DNA of 12,735 bases, taken from NCBI GenBank assembly GCA_025927515.1, contig JAICLG010000067.1, forward strand, positions 1-12,735, in the 5' to 3' direction. The notes under the pieces are model-generated. The model was not told the DNA's origin and ran no database searches. It saw only the letters and a program-made list of their open reading frames with translations. Made by a program: the position numbers and the translations under genes. Of this stretch, positions 7,465-12,735 are shown piece by piece (position 1 is the first letter of the stretch; the number at the start of each line of letters is the position of its first letter). This DNA comes from Hyphomicrobium sp. Its GTDB lineage: Bacteria > Pseudomonadota > Alphaproteobacteria > Rhizobiales > Hyphomicrobiaceae.

Positions 7465-7596
7465 ACAATTTTCACGCCGTCACGTTTTCGATTTCATATT
7501 TTACTTTTGGGGATGTTGGGCCTCTAATCGAAGTTGCTTTGTACTCTTTGAAGACCGTGCTTCGCGTTAGCGCGTTGTCTTCCGGGTCTGCTTGAT

Positions 7597-8553
7597 ATGC
7601 CCCGCTCCGCAAACGGCAAAACGGTCCTCGTCGTTGGAGGCGGCGGATTTATTGGTTCCAATATTGCCCGGAAATTCTCCTCGGCAGGCTTTAAAGTCCG
7701 GGTCGCGGGCCGCAGTCTGCAACCGCTTCATCCCATCGGCGATTCAAAATATTTTCAGATAGACTTGCTAGGCGCCAAGCCGGACCTCGGCGTTTTTGAC
7801 GACGTCCAAATCATTATCCACTCCGCCACGACGACCATTCCGTCGACATCGATGTACGATATGGCGTACGATCATAATTCGAATTGTTCGATTGCCCTTC
7901 GGCTCCTTGAAATCGCCGCCGCCAGAAACATAGAGACGTTTTTATTCATCTCGAGCGGAGGCACTGTTTACGGCATCCCAAAGCTCCTTCCCGTTTCCGA
8001 AGATCATCCAACGGATCCAATAAGCTCGTACGGCATCACAAAGTTATCGATAGAAAAATATGTAAACTTGTATGGCCGCAATTCGATTGCACGAGCCGTG
8101 ATCTTGCGCGTCGCGAATCCATACGGAGCGGAGCAGCTTATGGGCACGCCCGTCGGCGCGCTCGCGAATTTCACTTTGCGAGCACTCAGGGGCGAGAAAA
8201 TTCATATTTGGGGCGATGGATCTATCGTCCGCGACTATATTGACGCGTCGGACTTGGCCAACGCCGTTATGTCTGCCGTGGCGATACCATCCGGTGCATA
8301 TAATATTGGCAGCGGCCAGGGTCATTCGTTGAATGATCTCATCGAGATCATTGCGAAGTTCAAGGGGAGAGCTCTAGACGTTAGCTATGAGCCTTCCAGA
8401 GCAATCGATGTTCCCAACATCATTTTGGATACGACAAAATTTGCGCTGGCAGCAGGTTGGAGAGCCGAGCTTTCATTGGTAGAGGGCGCTAAGAAACTGT
8501 GGGATTTTGCCCAACGGCAGCACCTCACCAATCGGGCCCGGGCGACATTGTGA
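7597..8553 (+). CDS. NAD-dependent epimerase/dehydratase, extended SDR, GalE-like
   Basis: The 318-residue protein has the extended short-chain dehydrogenase layout. G14-x2-G17-x2-G20 (VGGGGFIG) binds NAD near the N-terminus, and IDL at 55-57 follows strand beta-3. HSATTT (75-80) takes the place of the usual H-x-A-A. The catalytic set is SSGGTVYG (119-126) with Y145-x3-K149, and RVANPYG (171-177) matches the substrate-side motif of UDP-glucose 4-epimerases. IWGDGSIVRDYIDASDLA (204-221) is the classic C-terminal signature of the GalE/WbpP group. It probably interconverts or modifies a UDP- or GDP-hexose feeding this locus. Sequence alone does not separate a 4-epimerase from a 4-reductase or 4,6-dehydratase; the T-x-Y-G/Y-x3-K arrangement fits an epimerase or reductase best. 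A 132-bp AT-rich gap precedes it and could hold a promoter. The length is normal for the family. Confidence 0.88.
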   Translation: MPRSANGKTVLVVGGGGFIGSNIARKFSSAGFKVRVAGRSLQPLHPIGDSKYFQIDLLGAKPDLGVFDDVQIIIHSATTTIPSTSMYDMAYDHNSNCSIALRLLEIAAARNIETFLFISSGGTVYGIPKLLPVSEDHPTDPISSYGITKLSIEKYVNLYGRNSIARAVILRVANPYGAEQLMGTPVGALANFTLRALRGEKIHIWGDGSIVRDYIDASDLANAVMSAVAIPSGAYNIGSGQGHSLNDLIEIIAKFKGRALDVSYEPSRAIDVPNIILDTTKFALAAGWRAELSLVEGAKKLWDFAQRQHLTNRARATL

Positions 8554-8632
8554 CGAAGCATGAAATCTATCAAAAGAAACAAGAACGCTTCAAATCATGC
8601 GGCATTCTTTCTTACGCTGGCTGAGCGCATGA

Positions 8633-10291
8633 ATGATGCTTGAGTATCGGCCGCGGATAACGGGGATGCTGTCGAACCTTCGTGTGTCTCACACGCTTAC
8701 AAAAGTTATCGCCTACATACGGCATCCGCGTAGTCGGAAGAAAAGAAGAGTCCTAAGAAATCAGCTTACCGAGCGTTTAGAGATCAGGGGATTCCTGTCA
8801 CATGAGGAACTCCCGTTTGCGTGGGGCGCCCCGTCAGTTGTCCGCCCTCCGGCGATTACGGTTATCGTTCCCAACTTCAATCATGCTCGTTTTCTGCGCG
8901 AACGCTTGCGTTCGATTTTGGAGCAGACGCGGCCCGTCGACGAAATAATCATACTCGATGACGCATCTAGCGACGGCAGTTTGGAGCTCATCGAAGAGAT
9001 TACAAGAGACGCAAACCGGCCTGTGCGGTTGCTGCGTAATGATATCAACTCTGGCTCCATTTTTTCTCAGTGGGAAAAAGGTCTGGCGCTTGCTTCAGGG
9101 GATCTCATTTGGATATGCGAGAGCGACGATTCTTGTGACGAAAATTTTTTACAGACTTTGATCCCCCACTTCCAAGACCCGAGCGTCATGCTCGCATTTG
9201 GCCGCATCGACTTCATCGACGAGGCCGGCGCCCCTCGCCACGACGCGAACGACCGCATTGGCCTTGAGCAATTTTCCGACAGCGCCCGCCTCGCGAGCGC
9301 ATCTTCGTGGTTCAATGGGCCGTTCGGCCTGCGTTGCGTCATCCGGAATGTTGGCGGTTGTGTTTTTCGCCGCCAAACAATCGATGAAGGCCTCATAGCA
9401 GAACTCAAAACGTACAAGATCTGCGGGGACTGGCTGTTGTACAGTCGCTTGGCTCGAGGCGGTCAGATCGCATACGAACCACGGGCTCGATCGTACTTTC
9501 GCATTCACGGCGCCAACAGTTCGGTGGCGAGTTTTAGAACAACCGCATTCTACGATGAGCACGTCCGCATCGCTTATGCGTTGCGGCGCCACTATGGCGT
9601 CAAGATCAAAACACTGAGCGAAATGCTCCGCAAAACTTGGCATCAGTGCAAGTCAACATTGGGCAAGCGGCATGCGGCGGAGTTTGCAAGTCGCCTTTCG
9701 CTTCCCGCAATTGCCGCTGAGCCGCGCGTCGTTCAGCACATTCTACTTGCGATCGATCCGGCTAGCCGGGACAATGGGGGTCCGTTTCCGTTTCTTTTTG
9801 CCAAAGAACTTTTGCGTCAAGGCCATGATGTCTCGCTGCTTGTCATTGGCTCCGAGACAGTACCGGAAGAGTTTCAATCCCTACTCGCGAAGGAAATTCC
9901 GATCTTCAGGAACGCTCACGTCATCAGGAGTGGCTTGAACGATTTTATACGTGAATTCGGCATCACCCTCATCAACACTCACCATGCGAGCGTCGACGAA
10001 TACCTTTACCGTCTCAGCGCGAGAATCGGGGTCTCCTACATAGCCACCGATCACCGGTCGTACCGCAATCGGCAAATCGACAAAAAGCTTGGAAATTGGC
10101 TATGCCGAAACGTCGACAAATGGGTGTCCTCGCAAAGCGAAAACGGGGTTCCAGACGCAATCGCGCAGGAATTTGCGAGGACCCGTCGAGGCGCGCGACG
10201 GTTTTGGCATGCGAAATTATCGGCGAAAGAAGACGCCAACTTGGTGAATAGCTGTGTGGCGGCCCAGCGCACGCTTTTCTCATCTCTTTAG
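8633..10291 (+). CDS. Glycosyltransferase family 2 fused to an N-terminal half of a family 4 (GT-B) domain
   Basis: This 552-residue protein has a basic N-terminal region (1-70) with RHPRSRKKRR (30-39). A family 2 domain spans about 73-320: ITVIVPNFNHARFL, ILDDASSDGS (107-116), CESDD (162-166) as the DxD equivalent, GG-VFRR (241-247) and GDW (265-267) as the acceptor-side motif. A second module follows from about 366: VVQHILLAIDPASRDNGGPFPFLFAKELLRQGHDV in form resembles the N-terminal lobe of family 4 enzymes (Gly-rich loop, then helix, then G-H-x-V strand), followed by INTHHAS (447-453) and YIATDHRSY. The C-terminal lobe with K-G and E-x7-E motifs, needed to bind the donor nucleotide, is absent; a 37-residue tail ends the protein. 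ATG 8633 and ATG 8636 are both possible starts; neither has a strong ribosome binding site. The family 2 part is probably active; the role of the half domain is unknown. Confidence 0.88.
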   Translation: MMLEYRPRITGMLSNLRVSHTLTKVIAYIRHPRSRKKRRVLRNQLTERLEIRGFLSHEELPFAWGAPSVVRPPAITVIVPNFNHARFLRERLRSILEQTRPVDEIIILDDASSDGSLELIEEITRDANRPVRLLRNDINSGSIFSQWEKGLALASGDLIWICESDDSCDENFLQTLIPHFQDPSVMLAFGRIDFIDEAGAPRHDANDRIGLEQFSDSARLASASSWFNGPFGLRCVIRNVGGCVFRRQTIDEGLIAELKTYKICGDWLLYSRLARGGQIAYEPRARSYFRIHGANSSVASFRTTAFYDEHVRIAYALRRHYGVKIKTLSEMLRKTWHQCKSTLGKRHAAEFASRLSLPAIAAEPRVVQHILLAIDPASRDNGGPFPFLFAKELLRQGHDVSLLVIGSETVPEEFQSLLAKEIPIFRNAHVIRSGLNDFIREFGITLINTHHASVDEYLYRLSARIGVSYIATDHRSYRNRQIDKKLGNWLCRNVDKWVSSQSENGVPDAIAQEFARTRRGARRFWHAKLSAKEDANLVNSCVAAQRTLFSSL

Positions 10292-10374
10292 CTTGAGGAA
10301 AATTGCCTGCTAGGACATAAGGCATCTGGCATTATCAAGCCGAGCGAGTGCATCGTGCCTAGCATGGACCCATC

Positions 10375-10938
10375 GTGAGTGCAGCGGTGAAAATAACGCA
10401 ATTAGATATACCCGGACTTCTGTTGATCATTCCGAAGCGTTTCGAGGATTCGCGCGGATATTTTACCGAGCTTTACAACGAGAAATTGCTGGCGGACGCA
10501 GGTGCGCCTGCTCGTTTCGTGCAAGATAATTTCTCGCTCTCGCGTAAAAAAGGGACGGTGCGCGGGTTGCATTATCAAATTCCGCCGCGCCAGCAGGCCA
10601 AGCTCGTTCGGGTCAGCCGCGGACGAATTCTAGACGTTGCCCTTGATCTGCGACCGTCGTCGGCATCTTTCGGCAAGCACATTTGCCGAGAGCTTTCCGC
10701 CGAGAATGGAGAGCAGATCTTCATTCCTGCCGGCTTTGCACACGGGTTCTGCACGTTGGAAAATGATACCGAGGTCGTCTATAAGGTCTCGGACTTTTAT
10801 GATCCGCAAACCGAGCAGGGGGTGCTGTGGTCCGATCCCGGTCTGAATATTTCGTGGCCGGTCGAACCGCAGCAAGCTACCGTATCCGAAAAGGACGCAA
10901 AGCTGCCGCTATTCAAAGACATGCAAAGGCATTTTTGA
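10375..10938 (+). CDS. rfbC: dTDP-4-dehydrorhamnose 3,5-epimerase (RmlC), GTG start
   Basis: This 187-residue cupin enzyme epimerises C3 and C5 of dTDP-4-keto-6-deoxyglucose, the third step to dTDP-L-rhamnose. FEDSRGYF (23-30), DNFSLSRKKGTVRGLHYQ (51-68), QAKLVRVSRGRILDVALDLR, FIPAGFAHGF (116-125) and VVYKVSDFYDP (134-144) are all diagnostic. Compared with the Salmonella enzyme, the catalytic and binding residues line up with a constant offset of three: R63, H66 (base), K76, H123 and Y136 (acid). Length is normal. No ATG fits; the upstream ATG at 10364 runs into a TGA after four codons, so GTG 10375 is taken. GTG 10387 is a less likely alternative. It is followed after 35 bp by rfbB, forming an rfbCBD cluster. 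Confidence 0.97.
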   Translation: MSAAVKITQLDIPGLLLIIPKRFEDSRGYFTELYNEKLLADAGAPARFVQDNFSLSRKKGTVRGLHYQIPPRQQAKLVRVSRGRILDVALDLRPSSASFGKHICRELSAENGEQIFIPAGFAHGFCTLENDTEVVYKVSDFYDPQTEQGVLWSDPGLNISWPVEPQQATVSEKDAKLPLFKDMQRHF

Positions 10939-10963
10939 GTATCTGATCGTTCGCAATCGTGCC

Positions 10964-10969
10964 GGGGGG
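10964..10969 (+). promoter_or_regulatory. Ribosome binding site deciding the rfbB start
   Basis: A run of six G lies four bases before ATG 10974. An in-frame GTG at 10959 would add five residues (MPGGI) that RmlB proteins normally lack. The family normally begins M-R/K-I/V-L/A-V-T-G-G, which matches the ATG. Confidence 0.6.
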
Positions 10970-10973
10970 CATC

Positions 10974-12065
10974 ATGAGAGTTGCTGTCACGGGAGGCCTG
11001 GGCTTCATAGGTTCTGCCCTCGTCCGCCACCTTGTTCGCGATCGCGGCTGGCACGTGTTGAACATCGACAAGATGACCTACGCGGCCAACCCGCATTCTG
11101 TTGCCGCCGTTGCCAATCATCCGAACTATCAGTTCATGCGCGCGGATGTGTGCGATGCCCAAGCGATGAGCAGCGCACTTTCAAAGTTTCAGCCCGACGC
11201 CGTCATGCATCTCGCCGCGGAAAGCCATGTCGATCGTTCGATCACGGCGTCGGCGGCGTTTATCAAAACAAACGTTGTTGGAACCTATACGCTTCTCGAA
11301 GCCACCAGGCATTATTGGAGTGCCCTCAACGGTGAAGCCCAAGCCCGATTCAGATTCCTGCACGTCTCGACAGATGAGGTCTACGGCACGTTGTCTGAAG
11401 GCGATTTCTTCGTCGAGGAAACGGCCTACGATCCGCGCTCGCCTTACTCCGCGAGCAAGGCCTCGTCAGACCACCTCGTAAGCGCTTGGTATGAAACGTA
11501 CGGCTTGCCGACGCTGATCACGAATTGCTCCAACAATTATGGTCCGTATCATTTTCCCGAGAAGCTCATTCCGCTGGTTCTGTTGAACGCTCTCGAAGGC
11601 AAGCCGTTGCCCGTCTACGGTGACGGCCGGCAAGTGCGAGACTGGCTCTACGTCGACGACCACGTGCGCGCCCTGACGCTTGTCGTAGAGAAGGGTCGCG
11701 TGGGCGAGACGTACAATATCGGCGGGCGAGCGCCGATGGAAAACATCGCAGTGGTCGAAGAGATTTGCGATGTGCTCGATACTCTCCGTCCGACCGGCGG
11801 ATCGCGACGCGATTTGATAACGTATGTCACCGACCGCCCGGGCCACGATCGGCGTTATGCCATTGACCCCTCGAAAATCGAAACGGAGCTTGGCTGGAGG
11901 GCTGCGCAAACCTTCGGCACCGGAATTGCCGCTACGGTAGCGTGGTATCTCGACAATGAGTGGTGGTGGCGCCCATTGCGAGACGGCGTCTACTCGGGAT
12001 CGAGGCTTGGGCTTCTTCAGAGTGAACTCGGCGAGGAAAAGCCGCTCGCGGAGTCCGCCATTTGA
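10974..12065 (+). CDS. rfbB: dTDP-glucose 4,6-dehydratase (RmlB)
   Basis: The 363-residue extended SDR enzyme converts dTDP-glucose to dTDP-4-keto-6-deoxyglucose with bound NAD. The N-terminal TGGLGFIG (6-13) binds NAD, and IDKMTYAANP (31-40) is the family version of strand beta-2 and its loop. HLAAESHVDRSI (79-90) is nearly invariant in RmlB. The catalytic T133-D134-E135 triad sits in STDEVYG, and Y158 and K162 in PYSASKASSDH. NCSNNYGPYHFPEKLIPL (184-201) and YGDGRQVRDWLYVDDH (215-230) mark the substrate domain. All key residues are present. It lies 35 bp after rfbC, and its stop overlaps the TTG start of rfbD, so the three genes are very likely one transcript with translational coupling at the last junction. 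Confidence 0.97.
   Translation: MRVAVTGGLGFIGSALVRHLVRDRGWHVLNIDKMTYAANPHSVAAVANHPNYQFMRADVCDAQAMSSALSKFQPDAVMHLAAESHVDRSITASAAFIKTNVVGTYTLLEATRHYWSALNGEAQARFRFLHVSTDEVYGTLSEGDFFVEETAYDPRSPYSASKASSDHLVSAWYETYGLPTLITNCSNNYGPYHFPEKLIPLVLLNALEGKPLPVYGDGRQVRDWLYVDDHVRALTLVVEKGRVGETYNIGGRAPMENIAVVEEICDVLDTLRPTGGSRRDLITYVTDRPGHDRRYAIDPSKIETELGWRAAQTFGTGIAATVAWYLDNEWWWRPLRDGVYSGSRLGLLQSELGEEKPLAESAI
12050..12053 (+). promoter_or_regulatory. Ribosome binding site supporting the TTG start of rfbD
   Basis: GGAG lies eight bases before TTG 12062, inside the last codons of rfbB. The family's first beta strand needs a start within about ten residues of VLIIGG, and no ATG or GTG is available there, so TTG with this site is the best start. 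Confidence 0.55.
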
Positions 12066-12735
12066 GGTCTGGCCAGCGTGTTCTGATTATCGGTGGGAAG
12101 GGCCAAGTCAGCACATCGTTGCTGGAAATCTTCCGAACGACCTCCTGCCATGTCATGCAGCTGGGACGGCCTGCTGTAGATTTGCTTGAACCCAGTTCCA
12201 TCATCGATGCAATCGCGAAATTCGAGCCGACGATCGTCGTCAACGCCGCCGCCTATACTGCCGTCGACAAAGCCGAAGACGAGCCGGATGTTGCAAAGGC
12301 CGTCAATGCAATAGGCGCCGAAGCCGTCGCGAAGGCCGCTACGGCCGCAGGCGCAGCAATCATCCATTTCTCCACGGATTATGTCTTCGATGGCCTCAAG
12401 ACGACGCCCTACGTCGAGACCGATCCGATCGCGCCGCTCGGAATCTACGGCCAGACAAAGGCTCTGGGCGAACACCTCGTGGCCGCAGCGAATCCGCGAC
12501 ACGTTATATTGCGAACTGCTTGGGTCTTTAGCCCGTTTGGATCGAATTTCGTCAGGACGATCTTGCGCCTGTTGAGCGAAAGGGAAGAGCTTCAGATCGT
12601 AAGCGATCAATACGGCACTCCGACATATGCGCTTGATCTTGCTGACGTCGTCTTATGCATTGCGCAGAGGCTGTCCGACTCGCCCGATTCCGATTGCTTC
12701 GGCGTCTTTCACGCCGCCAATACGGGCTCTACGAC
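12062..12735 (+). CDS. rfbD: dTDP-4-dehydrorhamnose reductase (RmlD), 5' part, TTG start; 3' end outside window
   Basis: 224 codons are visible of a usual 290-300. RmlD reduces dTDP-4-keto-L-rhamnose to dTDP-L-rhamnose with NAD(P)H. VLIIGGKGQVS (7-17) is the dinucleotide loop. NAAAYTAVDKAE (61-72) is a signature of the family, as are HFSTDYVFDG (102-111, with S104 T105 D106) and YGQTKALGE (129-137, with Y129 and K133). RTAWVFSPFGSNFVRT (151-166) and SDQYGTPTYALDLA (181-194) match the substrate domain. The third glycine of the G-x2-G-x2-G loop is Ser17 here. The start TTG overlaps the rfbB stop as TTGA. rfbA would be the expected next gene beyond the window. Confidence 0.95.
   Translation, partial: MRSGQRVLIIGGKGQVSTSLLEIFRTTSCHVMQLGRPAVDLLEPSSIIDAIAKFEPTIVVNAAAYTAVDKAEDEPDVAKAVNAIGAEAVAKAATAAGAAIIHFSTDYVFDGLKTTPYVETDPIAPLGIYGQTKALGEHLVAAANPRHVILRTAWVFSPFGSNFVRTILRLLSEREELQIVSDQYGTPTYALDLADVVLCIAQRLSDSPDSDCFGVFHAANTGST

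Noticed and set aside
7465..7515. AT-rich stretch with CATATT-like -10 before the epimerase gene
   Set aside because: No -35 element at 16-18 bp spacing; not reported as a promoter.
7560..7580. CGCG-TTAG-CGCG small hairpin before the epimerase gene
   Set aside because: The stem is only four base pairs and no T tract follows; likely chance in GC-rich DNA.
8560..8643. A 27-codon frame (MKSIKRNKNASNH...) between the epimerase and the family 2/half family 4 gene, overlapping the latter's start
   Set aside because: No ribosome binding site, no recognisable family, and a length easily reached by chance. Kept only as a possible coupling leader.
10292..10374. Continuation of the half GT4 domain past the TAG stop by readthrough or frameshift
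   Set aside because: The in-frame sequence after the stop shows no family 4 C-terminal motifs and ends at the TGA overlapping the rfbC start.

Overview
The window looks like part of a surface-polysaccharide (exopolysaccharide or O-antigen type) biosynthesis locus from a proteobacterium. The most likely source is an alphaproteobacterium of the rhizobial/Hyphomicrobiales type. This rests on moderate GC content with GC-rich flanks, an ExoM-like glycosyltransferase beside the tail of a probable ExoZ-type acyltransferase, and the dTDP-rhamnose gene order C-B-D. The taxonomic call is inference; no rRNA or other marker gene is present.

Layout: (1) Bases 3-176 hold the C-terminal tail of a membrane protein, probably an acyltransferase. 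It is followed by an ExoM-like family 2 glycosyltransferase (222-1163). (2) A WaaE/LgtF-like family 2 glycosyltransferase lies on the minus strand (1220-2053), convergent with the previous gene and the only minus-strand gene. (3) A gene-poor stretch of about 410 bp (2054-2465) contains a start-less open frame and a strong inverted repeat. (4) A 4-kb gene (2466-6497) encodes a 1343-residue chain of two family 4 glycosyltransferase domains, one family 2 domain with an altered DxD region, and a C-terminal zinc-ribbon plus methyltransferase-like remnant. (5) Three more plus-strand genes follow: a SAM-dependent methyltransferase (6628-7464), a GalE-like sugar-nucleotide epimerase/dehydratase (7597-8553), and a family 2 glycosyltransferase joined to the N-terminal half of a family 4 domain (8633-10291). 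(6) The window closes with the dTDP-L-rhamnose genes rfbC, rfbB and the 5' part of rfbD, tightly packed with GTG, ATG and TTG starts.

How the genes work together (inference): RfbB, RfbC and RfbD convert dTDP-glucose to dTDP-L-rhamnose; RfbA would be expected just outside. The GalE-like enzyme would supply a second sugar nucleotide. Up to six recognisable glycosyltransferase domains, three of them in one polypeptide, would assemble an oligosaccharide on a lipid carrier. The methyltransferase and the upstream acyltransferase would decorate it. No polymerase, flippase or export gene is visible, so those functions must lie outside the window.

The most unusual item is the four-module 1343-residue protein. 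No mobile element, CRISPR array, tRNA or rRNA was recognised.
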